Assembly (NCBI RefSeq): GCF_017591425.1
Contig: NW_024466459.1
Coordinates: 7,750,001-7,814,000, forward strand
Direction: 5' to 3'
Length of the DNA stretch: 64,000 nucleotides
From: Ochotona curzoniae
Taxonomy: Eukaryota; Chordata; Mammalia; Lagomorpha; Ochotonidae
This document shows, in pieces, positions 23,093-33,489 of the stretch. Position 1 is the first letter of the stretch. Every line of letters begins with the position of its first letter. The notes beneath the pieces are model-generated. The model did not search any database, was not told where the DNA came from, and saw only the letters and a program-made list of their open reading frames with translations. A program made the translations under genes and the position numbers.

Positions 23093-24029
23093 TGATGGCC
23101 ACACAGTCCTGATACAACAAGCACTCCTCTGGTAAGGGGCTGACCTCTGCCACAAGCCAGTCCCTTCCCACCCTGCCTTTAGGAGGGTCTTAACGCCTTC
23201 TCAGTGCCTGAACAGAAACTCCTCAGAGAACCAACCAGGGTTGGCCAGCCAAGGGGCAGTGGGTGTGAGAGGTGGCAGTGCTGAGGCTAAGCAAGTGGCA
23301 AGGGGGGCTCTGGGTTCAAACACCAGGTTCCCACCTCACTGCTGCACCCTTCTGAAGACCTGGACACTCAGCTCCAGCAACCCCGAGGGCCAGGAGGCTG
23401 ACCAAACAGCCCGCCCTTCCCACTGCCCCATGGTCATTCAGGGTCACCTCCTCCAAGCCTTCTCTATCTCAGGAACAGGCCATCCCCCCACTACTTTAAG
23501 GACCCCAAACTTTGGGCTTTGGAACCAGGCTTGCTCTTACATCTCATGCCTCAGTTCTGCCTTCATGAAGCTCGCCCTGGACATGCAGGCCTGCACAACC
23601 CCTCACAGATACAATGGCTCCCTCTGTGCCCTGCACCACACCCCTCCACTCCCGTGGCAGGCAGGAGCAGGGCAGGGGGCAGACCTGTGCAGACACTGGA
23701 CAACAACCACTGCTAGTTAGTGGGAAGCTTCCCAGGGCTTGCACCCCCAGTCCATGCTGCAACCATCACAGCCCTACAGGGCTGCCCACCAGCCAGGCTC
23801 CCCTGCCAGTGGCCCCTGTGGTTCCCAGTGCACCCCATGCTCAGTCTATTTTCACCTTGTTCTTAAGGTGTCTTGTCCCCAATCATCCAGGCCATTGCCC
23901 AAACGGCCCTTCTTTGGAGATGTGCTCCACCACAAGGGCTACCCCCAGTCTTCCCCACCCCCACTCAGCTTCCGCAAAACTGTGTCCTTTCCTGAGGTCA
24001 CCTCTCACAGCCATGTGCTTCCTGCTTCC

Positions 24030-24152
24030 CTCACAAGTGTAAGCTCCTTGGAGACAAAGACTTCTGTCTATGTAGCCTCGCTCCTGTCCCTTCAGCCCCC
24101 AGACCATGCCTGGTACACACAAGGGGCTCAACAAGTAACTTCTGAGTGACAA
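24030..24152 (+). mobile_element. L2 LINE 3' end
   Basis: 'gtaagctccttggagacaaa', 'gacttctgtctatgtagcct', 'catgcctggtacacacaagg', 'ggctcaacaagtaacttctg' and 'agtgac' reproduce the L2 3' end in the right order. Confidence 0.82.
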
Positions 24153-24249
24153 AATGTTTTAAAACTTCATGATCTGTGAAGCAATCAGTCCCCTTGGTCA
24201 AATTCATCTATACAGCACAACAAGCTCAACAATGACCACACCTCATATC

Positions 24250-24420
24250 ACAGTGTGTATACACATGCACACACAAGTACACATGTCAACACATTGCTAC
24301 ACACAACCATGTACACGGCACATGCACACCAACATGGGAAACACATGCATGAACACACACACATGCCAGTGTGCACACATGTGGACAGGCACCACACACA
24401 CTGAAAACACACAAGCTTAA
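24250..24420. repeat. CA-rich imperfect simple repeat
   Basis: Alternating CACACA/CATGCA units with interruptions, like the 2.9-kb and 36.0-kb tracts. A short (GT)n lies nearby at 24543-24562. Confidence 0.85.
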
Positions 24421-27234
24421 GTGAGGACGCACAGGAACACAGGCACACGTAAGCACCCCCTCTCCGCCCTCTTAAAGCTGCCTGCATGACCACCTTGTGT
24501 GTTCCTCTCTCATTCCCCAGCAGCGCCACCTCGGGGTAACCACCTGTGTGTGTGTGTGTGTATGTCAGGTGTGTGCTGCAGCTGTCACAAAGGCGAGTCC
24601 CTCGCCACCCGGGGCAACAGGCAGGCAGCAGACAGCATCCCCTGCACCTCCTCTGAACCCTCAGATGAGCCCAGAAAACACTCCCCACCATGTTGGTCTC
24701 CCTGCTTCTGCATGTGACTACCTGTCCGCTTTCATCACTGCGGCTACTGCTGGAAGGTCATGTGCCTGAATGTCATGACCTCAGACACAAATTCTGGATC
24801 TTGGGAAGGGCTCATACACCTCACCGATGGACACCCTACACAGCCCCTGGAGTCTGGGGGGACACCGCCAGACTGGTACCCGTGCCCAGTCGTGGCACCT
24901 GGGGACGCCACTTGACCTCTAGTGGGAGCCTGGGATTGACTGCACACCACCAGCAGAATCAGACCATCTCGACTGTGCTGTGGACCCCCAGGATGACCCC
25001 ACATGGGCTACCGAGGCTTGCGGCCCGTGGTGTCTCATTCACTTGACAAGGTGGAGTGCCTTCCTGCCGGCTAAGGCTGAAGTCACCCCGGTAGATCTCA
25101 CTTGACCTTGGCCACTCTGTGAGCATTCCCAGTGCCCGTGTCCCTCTGAATCAGCCCCTAGTCCCCACAGGGTTCTCAGAAGATGTCATCCATTCATTCT
25201 CCCACTCATTCATTGACTGAGTATTTTCTGAAGTCTTGGGGAGCCCATGCTAGGCTGTGAAAAACCATGTGATGATTGTAGGGGAGAACTCCAGGAACAG
25301 AAGCACCACCTCTCACATGCCCCGACCTGAGGCAAAGCCAGACATCTCCCAGTGCCTCTGGGGTCTCCATCGTGTGTGAGGTGGCATCAGGGTTAAAAGC
25401 GAGTTCATGAGTAGAAGGCATTTAGGACTGTGCCTGGCACTTGACTAAGACTGCTGTCTTTGTAATTATGGAAGCAAATGTGAACAGACGATCTTGGAGT
25501 ACAGCACATCCTGAGAAAGCCCAACTTCAGGTGTGAGGAGGAGGAACCCAGGGAGGCCAGGGGTGAGGGGCTCCCCACTGAGCCTCCAGCTGCTTCTGCT
25601 CTTTCGGGAGGGGGGGGCGCAGACGGAAAGGCAGATATCCCTGCTGGGATCCATCAGCTGCAGAGACCTCAAAGGAAAGTCTACTGAGCACAGAGCCTCA
25701 GCGCCCAGCTTTGTTGGACCGCCTGTAGGTGATGCCCAATGGCAGAGACTGCACTGTGACCTCTGTCCAGGGGTCTGGTCTCGTGGGAGTGAGGGATGAG
25801 AATGGATCATCGCAGGTTGCGGGGGGGGGGGCTTGCCTCTTCTGTTTCCCAGACACAACGTGACCCCTCAAGGACAATTCACCCAAGGTGGACTCAGGGG
25901 CGTTGGGCTCCAAGCACCCGCTGGGTGACTCTGTACTGCTGTCCTTGCCCTCTGGGTGGCAGGAACGAGTAGACACGTTCTTCTGGATGGCCGCTGGAAA
26001 GTTAAGGAGTGTGGACCTGGCAACATCTGGCTTTCAGATGCCCATATGGGGAAGAGAGCAGTGTCTACATTTCTGATCTGCTGCCCAGCAAATGGCCCCA
26101 GGGTCCCTCTGTGTGCCTGTGTGCCTGTGTAAGGGTGGGCTCCTCTTTCTCTCCATGCCCGGGCCTGGGTGGGCTCCTCTTCCCATGGAATACTCCATCT
26201 CATTCTGCCCTTCCTTGTCACTTGCTCACCTTGCATCCTTGATGCCTGACTCACATTCCCATTCACTCTATGGGTGAGGTTTGCCCTCTGAGTTGAGACC
26301 TGCAATGCTCACAGCTGGGCATCAGCCTCCGTCTGCAGTGTGACCTGCATCTCTGCCTGGCCGCTGCGAGGGGACCGACAGCTGTCCCCGCCCATCTCAC
26401 GTCTCTGCACCACTGCGGCTCTCAGAGCTGGCCTCGCAGCACGAGGCCTCATGACGCACACCCCTGTGGTCACTCTGAGCTGAAGGTGTGTGTGCAATGG
26501 GCTTTATGGTGCCTTGCCCCAGCACATATACACAGAGCAGGGAAAAGCTTGCTGCCCTCAAGCCCTGAGCAGCCCCTGTACCTGCTTTACATGCCAGGAC
26601 CCCATGTGTTTGCTCAGCACAGACCCAAACAGACTCTCCCTGGGGTCAGCTTTCTGCCAGTGTCGCCAAGGTCAGTCTCAGCCAATCACCTACCTCTCCA
26701 TCATCTCAGATGAACCTGAACTCATCCTGGCCCACGCACACACACACCTGCCCAGCTCTCACAGGTGCACCTTCAGCCACCAATAGAAGTGGACAGAAGA
26801 GACTCATCAGCGAGTGGTCCAGGACAAGCCACCACCTGTCCTTGGTCAGATGTGGAAGCAGCACCCTCTTCTGCTGCAGGAGACACCCTTTCTAGCCTGC
26901 CCCAACCTTCACTACAGTTTCTCAGACAGCCGTGGTCCCCAAGGGCCACAGTACAGGTCTCAGGGTGGGGTGTGGGTGGTGCAATTCGAGGGGGGGGGTG
27001 CAGTACAGCTATTGTAGTGCTCTCTGAGGAGCCATCTTCTCTTAATCCTCCCTGCCTCACAGGTAGGAGCTGGGAGTGGGGGGTCAGTCTCTGCTCTACA
27101 TTCCTGATCACCTGCTTCGGGCTGGGCGAGGGCAGGGTAGAGGGTACATGGCATGCCAGAGCCAGAGTTTGGGGGTGTAGCCTGCACACGCCTGAGCATT
27201 CTGCCCTTTCTTTTCCCCTGCTGGCAACAGCTGG
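24421..27234. other. Unique non-coding sequence, no gene seen
   Basis: Mostly GC-rich single-copy DNA. A degraded L2/MIR-type phrase (attcattctcccactcattc ... gactgagtattttctgaag) is present at about 25186-25260. Poly(G) tracts lie near 25823-25832 and 26991-26998. No supported exon. Confidence 0.5.
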
Positions 27235-27380
27235 TGCTGAAGCTCGGCGCCTGTGGCTGTGACAATTATCAAAATGTTTACTATGTGTCACTATTAATAA
27301 TGGAGAAGCCCCACTCGCCTCCCAGTCAGCAAGAGCGCAATGAGTGAGCGAGCAACCGAGTGAGCGAGCCAGCAAGGGGC
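27235..27380. promoter_or_regulatory. Candidate conserved enhancer (island 5)
   Basis: 'ctgtggctgtgacaattatc' followed by a perfect FOX core TGTTTAC (27275-27281), 'tgtcactattaataatgg' (27286-27303), then a repeated GAGTGAGCGAGC-type motif (about 27342-27369). AT-rich next to CpG-containing sequence, with no repeat identity. Typical of a developmental element, but inferred only. Confidence 0.48.
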
Positions 27381-27714
27381 CAGGCTCCTATCAAGCACCC
27401 TGCTCTCCCACCCCCTTCCCCCTGGGTCAGTGCAGGTGGAGGCCGTGCCCTTGACTGGGAGTCTGCAGGTTCTCTGGTCCAACCGGCCCCTTCAGAGAGC
27501 CCCTTCCCCTCCTGGGACTTCACTCCTGGATCTGCCGCTAACACGCAGCCTGAGCCCAGGCAGTTTGTGTGTCTCCCCCGGGGTCTCAGTGTCCTTGACT
27601 GTGAGATGCAGGGCTCTGTGCTCTAGGGACTCTCCCAGCTGGGCCTCTTCCCCGCTCTGGTCTCCGAGTGACTCTGAACTGGAAGGCATGTGGTCAGTGT
27701 CACGGCGCAGCAGC
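27381..27714. other. Unique non-coding sequence
   Basis: C/T-rich single-copy spacer between island 5 and a SINE. Nothing recognised. Confidence 0.5.
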
Positions 27715-28034
27715 AGCAGGCTGAGCCGTCACCTTTGAAACTGGCGTTCTGCATCAGGGGGCTGGTTCGAGTCCTGGCTGCTCCACTTCCGATCCAGCTC
27801 TCTGCTGGTGCTCTGGGCAAGCAGCAGAGGACTGGCCCAAGTGCTTAGGCCCCTGTCACCCTCATGGGAGACCCAGATGGAGTTGCTGGTTCTTGACTTC
27901 AGCCTTGGCCGTTATGGCCCTTGTAGAGTGAACCAGTGGGTGGAAAATGTCTCTTCCTCTCCCTCCAGCACTGCCTTCTCCAGCACTGCTCTGTGTGACT
28001 TTGTCTTTCCAAATAAATAAATATATCTTTGAAA
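27715..28034 (+). mobile_element. C-type SINE, type A, with intact B box
   Basis: Head 'gcagcagcaggctgagccgt', a perfect pol III B-box match GGTTCGAGTCC (27764-27774), body 'gctctctgctggtgctctgg', 'agacccagatggagttgctg', and an aataaataaatatatctttg tail. A small internal duplication ('ctccagcactgccttctcca' then 'gcactgctctg') near 27963-27990 lengthens this copy. Confidence 0.9.
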
Positions 28035-28257
28035 GAGCCAGAGCACGAACAGTAAGAGGCTGAGGCCCGTGATACAGTCTGGGGATGGGTGCCGAGGCCC
28101 ACCTCCCATCTGCAGTGGCTGCTGACTAGAGACTGGGGTACAGGAAGCGCCATCGATGCCCTGGGGGCAGGTTCTTGCAGTTGCCATGCTAGCAGTGGGG
28201 AAGGGCAGAGCTGGGCAGGGAAAGTGGTGCTGCCCTCAAGAGCTATGAAGAGCAAAC

Positions 28258-28358
28258 ACTCAGAGAGGTTAAGGAACCAGCCAGGGCCACACAGCCAGAG
28301 GTGAAGCCAGGATCTGAACCCAGATCTGCCTGGCTTGGAGTGTACATCCTGTCATGTG
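28258..28358 (+). mobile_element. MIR fragment
   Basis: 'actcagagaggttaaggaac', 'cagggccacacagccagagg', 'gaagccaggatctgaaccca', 'gatctgcctggcttggag' is a clear right half of MIR (CTCAGAGAGGTTAAGTGACTTGCCCAAGGTCACACAGC ... GGGATTCGAACCCAGGTCT). Confidence 0.92.
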
Positions 28359-28659
28359 GGCTTCTCACCGCAGGGACCAGGGTGACTTGGCAAAAAGGGT
28401 CCCAAGCCGGGAGTCAAAAGGCCATCCAAGGTCAGCCCCAGCCCCATCTCCCAGCTAGATGTCCTCGGACCCTTCAGGCCTTCAGTTTCACAGTGTATGA
28501 AATAGGTGATCAGTGCTTTTCCAGCTAACGCACTGGGCACAACTTGGGGTCTGGAGCAGCCTCTTGTCCCGGAGGTATATGCTGTGCTGTGGTCCATGGA
28601 TACCTCCCAACACAGTCCTGGGAGCCTCTTGGACCTCTGACCCTGCTGGAGGCCTGCTG

Positions 28660-28712
28660 TGGAGGAGGAGGAGGCAGGCAGGGAGGGAGGCAGGCAGGCA
28701 GGCAAGCAGGAG
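28660..28712. repeat. (GGA)/(GGCA)n purine-rich repeat
   Basis: 'tggaggaggaggaggcaggc' then 'agggagggaggcaggcaggc' then 'aggcaagcagg'. Impure tetranucleotide. Confidence 0.9.
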
Positions 28713-28795
28713 GCTGAGACAACCCAAACCTCCACTTTCTCCACTTTCTCCCCCAGATCTCCACATACAACTCTCTACATGCAACTGACAGATAG

Positions 28796-28809
28796 CTGAC
28801 AGAGGGCGC
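28796..28809 (+). promoter_or_regulatory. CTCF-like motif (weak)
   Basis: CTGACAGAGGGCGC matches the CTCF core pattern CCASYAGRKGGCRS at 11 of 14 positions, with the invariant-type AG and GGC intact. Chance occurrence is likely at this stringency. Confidence 0.2.
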
Positions 28810-29289
28810 TGGTGAGAAGGGGGCATGATGTGGGGCAGTCCCCAGACCTGAGCTCTAACACCACATGCTAACCCTGACCGGCCTCTGTGTCTGCTGGCCT
28901 GCCACCCAGGGACTCCACCAACTAACCACAGACCACAAATACTCAGAAGCACAGCACTGTGCCTAAACCAGACACGCAGACTTCAGGGTGGTGGGTCCCA
29001 GCAACACGGGATGTCAGCTGTTTACCAGCATTTGCATTGCCTGAAGTTTTGCAGGGACAGTGATCTAGAGGTGAGAAGTGACCACGAGGACGGCACAGAT
29101 TGCACATGAAGATGACACCAGAAATTCAGGCATCCCCATCACCAGGGGACCTATGACCCATTCCCCAGAAACAGCAGGGCACAGCTGCACACCTGGCCAA
29201 CCCCACGTCCACACTCACTCACCCAGCCCCACCGGATGTCTCAGAAGAGAGACGAGAAACGAATGGCAAGGACTCCCGTGGGAAGACCC

Positions 29290-29390
29290 ACTTGTCACTA
29301 GGTACCCTTTCGGGACGTTTGCATTTCTTACTGAGTGCTTGAATTATTTATTCTCTCCAAAATGATTTCCTACTTGCTTTGTGGGGCTTC
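29290..29390. promoter_or_regulatory. Candidate conserved enhancer (island 6)
   Basis: 'gggacgtttgcatttcttac' (octamer-like TTTGCATT) followed by 'gcttgaattatttattctc' and 'ccaaaatgatttcctacttg'. AT-rich, single-copy, sharply bounded by GC-rich flanks. Confidence 0.42.
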
Positions 29391-29529
29391 TGGCAGACCG
29401 GGAAGGGGCAGGGGGAAGTGATGCCTACAGAGGCTTAGCCTAACTACGCCTGGCCAGAGTGAGCGCCCGGTGACATGTTTGTCCTTCGCCTCCCCTGCCC
29501 ACCTGCCACGCTCTGCCTCCCTCCTGCCC

Positions 29530-29850
29530 ATCACCCTTTAGTTATTTATGCCTTCTTCCCAACGAAGGTGCGTGTACAAGCTGGATCGATTCATCTGCAT
29601 CCCTCGCTCGCTCCCTGAGCCCCTCCTCCCGACCCACTCCCCCTTGCCGAGCCCAGGCGTGTAAATTCCTCCTGGCTATTAATTAAAAGCGGCTTCTCCC
29701 TCAGTGCCAGGGTACTTGCCATAAATTAATAGCAGTCTTCTTAATCAAATCTTATCTCCTCCTCGAGCCATAAACACATGGCGCTCCAGTCAGTATCTCC
29801 GGGCACCCGGCCGTGAAATTTAATTTCTGAGGCTTCGACAGGCTGCGTAG
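29530..29850. promoter_or_regulatory. Strong candidate conserved enhancer (island 7)
   Basis: Three AT-rich cores: 'tttagttatttatgccttc' (29537-29555), 'gctattaattaaaagcggct' (29675-29694) and 'ataaattaatagcagtcttc' with 'ttaatcaaatcttatctcc' (29721-29759). CTATTAATT (29676-29684) and AATTAATAG (29724-29732) form a perfect 9-bp inverted repeat. CTTATCT (29751-29757) is a perfect GATA site on the minus strand. 'gtgaaatttaatttctgagg' closes the block. No repeat signature. Together with island 6 this is the densest enhancer-like region of the window. Confidence 0.55.
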
Positions 29851-30998
29851 GGTGGGTGGGCACCTGTCGGGGGGCTGCCCTGACTCGAGACCCCTGGCTG
29901 AGTAGCTGGGCTGGCGGAACCAGCTCCCCTCATGTCTGCGGGCAGAGCATGTCTGTCTCTTCAACTCCTGCAAGGTGCAGACCTGTGGGGGGCATGATGA
30001 CCATGTCTGTGCCATGAGGACATCTTTTTGATGCTATTTCCAGCTCCGTGAGGGGATGGGTTGGGATTATGGCCCCATTTCATGGAGTGAAAGACCGAGT
30101 CTCAGGTCTTGCACAGGGTCAGCTCTGGATGGAATCCCTGCTCTGCCACCAGGACCCTCCCTGATCCAAGGAGAAGGGCATGCCTGCTGCAGCCGGCAGG
30201 TGACAATGGCACATAATGTCGCATACAACAGGCCAGGCACAGTGGCTGTGGAGGGCGGGACCTTCACTAAGTGACCTGACCACTGTGCATCCTGCCACAA
30301 AAGCTGGTGGGATCTGGATCCAGAACCTGACTCCACTTCCCTGGAACTCCATCTCCAGGCTTTGGGGTCTCAAGGCTAGGTTCTCTGGGCATGCTCTGTT
30401 AGACTGTTCCCCCCCCCCACTCCACTCAGCCTGTGGAACGCCCCCCTATGTGGTGTGTGTCTAATGCAACAGCGACAGGGTCGAGGTGAGCCTGCTGCTG
30501 TGTCTCTGGAGGGGGCAGGGCAGAACCTGGGCCCAGCCACTATTGCTAAGCAGCGCTTCAGGGTACCACTGGTCACCTGTCTCCCCCAGGCTGCCCTGCA
30601 CGGCCCCCCTCCCACCTGGCTTCACAGCTCAGGTTCCTTTGGCCCTGGGGAACCTGAGGCCAGCTCCCCTCACTGTCTGTTCCTGGGGCTGAGAGTCCCA
30701 TTTCCCGGCACGCATGTTTGTGGAGATGACTTATGGCCACTTCAGTGCTGTGCACCTCCTGGGTTCCCAGCGTTCCCACCCACCCACCACTCCTGGGCAA
30801 GAGCCACGCCAGTCTTTACAATGGTCATCCTCTCAGCCCCACCCCCTCTGGGCTTCTCCTTTCCAAGTCTACCCCCGGCTCTGCAAGTTGCCTCAGGATG
30901 GCCCCAGGCAGCTGTCCCCCTGGCCCTACAATCTCTTCTTTTCACTACAGCAGCTGAGAACCCCACCGTCCAAAGTCAGCCCTGCTCACAGGACCCTG

Positions 30999-31170
30999 GC
31001 CCAGTGGTTCTCAAAGCAGGGTGGAGGTGATGGGGCAGTCCCTGGGACAGCTGGGAGCTTGTAGCACCTGGGACCTCAGACTCACACGCTGTGGTGCTTG
31101 CCTAGACCTGAGGAGTCGGGGTCCTGAGAGAGGGGCTTCACCATCTAAGGAGGCTCCCAAGGTTTGTTCA
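30999..31170 (-). mobile_element. MER5A-like hAT fragment
   Basis: Starts with the terminal phrase 'cccagtggttctcaaagcag', then 'gggagcttgtagcacctggg', 'ctagacctgaggagtcgggg', following the reverse complement of MER5A. Non-coding and diverged. Confidence 0.55.
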
Positions 31171-31754
31171 CCTTGGAGGGCCCCAGCTGCAGGCCAGAAA
31201 GTCTCATCAGGATGACTCGGACCCCTGGCCACGTTTCCCAGATACAGCTGGCTGGCTCTAACACCCACCCTCCTCACAAAGGCCCCAATAGTGCAGAAGG
31301 GCCAGCTCCAAGGGACCACAGGCTGCAGGCTGAGAGCTCTTGCTGAAGACCTGGCTAGCCTTGGTGCCTGGAAAGATCACCTGGAGAAGGCTGGGAAGGT
31401 CACAGGGGACCGTAACCAGTGCGGCCGGGGCAGGGTCCACTCCTCTCTCCCACCACAGCCCTCGGAGGCACACCTCACTCTGACAGCCCACTGTGCAGAT
31501 GGGGAATCCATGTGACACAGATCCCAGGCCTCAGGAGGAGTGAGCAGCAGTGAGGTGGGAGAAGGACTCGGAAGAACCGAAATTGAATTCTGGAGAAATA
31601 GAGCAAGGGAGCCAGGCTTCAAGATGTGGATCAGACCTGCAGATCCAGAGAAAGGAGGTCGGTAAGACCCAGGGACGAGCACATGGCAAGCCAGGGAGAT
31701 GCAGCTGTGGCACCTGCTCCATCATCAGCAGCAGCAGCAGAGTGAACCTTGTAC

Positions 31755-31800
31755 TGCACAAGCCTTAGTTTCCCAATCTGTAAAATGGGGACACTGCTAC
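31755..31800 (-). mobile_element. MIR core, minus strand
   Basis: 'agccttagtttcccaatctg' then 'taaaatggggacactgctac' is the reverse complement of the MIR core. A short CAG run (31726-31741) precedes it. Confidence 0.8.
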
Positions 31801-32029
31801 CAGCCAGCCAGCTTTGGGCAGACTGAGAAAGGAAAGCATTTAGTGCTCACAGTGTCCCCAATGTCAGCACTGGCCAGGGTGAAGCTGGGAAATCTCCAGC
31901 CTGGTCACTGGAAGTGGCTGTGTGAGACCGGGCAACAGTGCAGGACTGGCAGCAAAGAGAGCAGTGACAGCCTGGTCCTTGCAGCCTCAGCCTGCTTCCG
32001 GAGCAGTCCTGCAGAGCCACTGGGATTAG

Positions 32030-32105
32030 CAGGTGCTGCAGAGGTGCTAAATGCCATTAGCACCTAATTACGCCTTTGTCCTTGCTGTAATCAGCTGAAG
32101 TGGAG
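32030..32105. promoter_or_regulatory. Candidate conserved enhancer (island 8)
   Basis: 'ctaaatgccattagcaccta' into TAATTA (32065-32070), 'cgcctttgtccttgctgtaa' and 'tcagctgaag' with E-box CAGCTG (32092-32097). Paired homeodomain and bHLH-type cores in 70 bases, and no repeat. Confidence 0.45.
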
Positions 32106-33079
32106 AAGGACTGGGGAGGGCCTTAAAGGGAAAGCAGGCAGCTCTCTGCAGGAGGGGGCTCCGTACCTGTGTGGTTCCCCTCTTTCCAACAACCAGAGGG
32201 TCTGAGGGTAGACCAGGTGGCCAGGAAGGAGGCTGTGCTTGCAAGCTGTTGAACCCAGGGCAAGACTTGGTTCAGCAGTGAACATGGAAGAAGGGGAAGC
32301 TGTGATGAAAGAGTACACCTAGCCAGACAGGTCAGATGGCTCGGACAGAGAGCACAGGGGGGCCCAAGGGCCAGGGGTACCCCTGGGGTGGTCACTGTAA
32401 CCTGGGGCTGCACCACTGCCGCTGAGTCCCCAGAACACACCCTGGAACAACACCACTTCTCTTGCTGGAGATGATGCTCCAAAGCCCGACAGTCCCATGA
32501 GAAACAGTGATGACTTAAGCCGGCCTTGCTCATGCTGAACACATGTGCCAAGACCCAGCATCTCCACCCTCTGTCCTTCAGACCCTGGCCACTGGGAGTT
32601 TCCCATGATGCATCAGTGAAGATGATGGGGGGGCCTAGGCTCTAAATCTCAGGGGTCAGGAGACCCAGCCACAGCCTGGCAAAGCTGTTCTTTCCCACTG
32701 TGGCCATCTGGCCAGTGATTTCTTGCTGGGGGGTGGTGGGTGCTTAACCATTGTCCAGACAGCAGGGCAGGCTTTGCTGAGATGCACACCGGTGACCAGG
32801 AGTGGTTAGAATGTTATGCCAGGGCTTCTTGTCACCCCGAAGCCACCTCTGCTCTGCTGGGCCCCAGCACACTCCCCTCACGGGCTCCATGATGCGAAGC
32901 CAGGTTTGGCAAAACCCACATCCAGGACACCTGGTACAAGCTGACCACAACTGCTGGAACTCATATTTCAACAGTCCACACCTGCAGAATGTGCCCTGGA
33001 CACCCCCAGGGCACCTCACTGCAGCTGAGATCCACACTTCCCTGGGTGGTCCCATCTCTTACCCGGCACCATCCCACCT
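32106..33079. other. Unique non-coding sequence, no gene seen
   Basis: GC-rich single-copy DNA with no convincing repeat or exon. Confidence 0.5.
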
Positions 33080-33405
33080 GGAGCTCCCAGGTGCATGGTC
33101 TCTGCCCGCTACCTGGTGGGCGTGGCTTACAGCCTACCTACACATGACCTGAGGCACAGCTTCCAGCGTGCAGCAGTGACCTCTGACATGACCAGATTGC
33201 CTTCTAGCCAATCACAGTGTCACTGTGAGGGACAGGGAGGAGGGACACACTGTTGGAAGACTTCCTCTTGCCCTCTCCCTCCTTACTCTCTATAAACTTG
33301 GAATTTGTGCGGAATAAATGAACATTCCTCACCAGTTTGTCTGGTGACTCTCGTGGCCAAAGAGCACTGTCACCTCGCCCTCGGTGGCCTTGGGGCCTGC
33401 TGGCA
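33080..33405 (+). mobile_element. Endogenous retrovirus solo LTR, copy 1
   Basis: Ordered LTR signals: a CCAAT-box region 'tagccaatcacagtgtcact' (33206-33225), TATA box TATAAA (33291-33296), polyadenylation signal AATAAA (33313-33318) followed by 'cattcctcaccagtttg', and a 3' phrase 'cttggggcctgctgg' (33389-33403). The same signals occur in the LTR at 53.9-54.2 kb with nearly equal spacing (TATA to AATAAA 22 versus 24 bases), so the two are relatives. No internal viral genes adjoin, so it is a solo LTR or remnant. The 5' edge is uncertain. Class I-like is tentative. Confidence 0.68.
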
Positions 33406-33453
33406 GGTTTCCTTGAGACAGGGGAGCAGGAGAAAAAATACGGGGGCTGCCAA

Positions 33454-33489
33454 GGTCCTGTGTGTTGCCTTGGTCCTGTGTGTTGCCTT
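33454..33489. repeat. Perfect 18-bp tandem duplication
   Basis: ggtcctgtgtgttgcctt occurs twice without mismatch (33454-33471, 33472-33489). Identity implies a recent duplication. Confidence 0.95.

Larger units (their letters stand above)
29851..32025. other. Unique non-coding sequence with ancient repeat remnants
   Basis: No gene seen. A MIR-like phrase (tggccccatttcatggagtg, 30070-30089), a MER5A copy and a reversed MIR are the recognisable parts. The rest is GC-rich single-copy DNA. Confidence 0.5.

Noticed and set aside
24250..24420. CA-rich tract considered as a CRISPR-like or satellite array
   Set aside because: No repeat-spacer structure. It is an imperfect dinucleotide repeat, and CRISPR arrays do not occur in mammalian genomes.
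26773..27375. Minus-strand open frame of about 200 codons
   Set aside because: Overlaps enhancer-like island 5 and GC-rich spacer. The peptide has no recognisable family.
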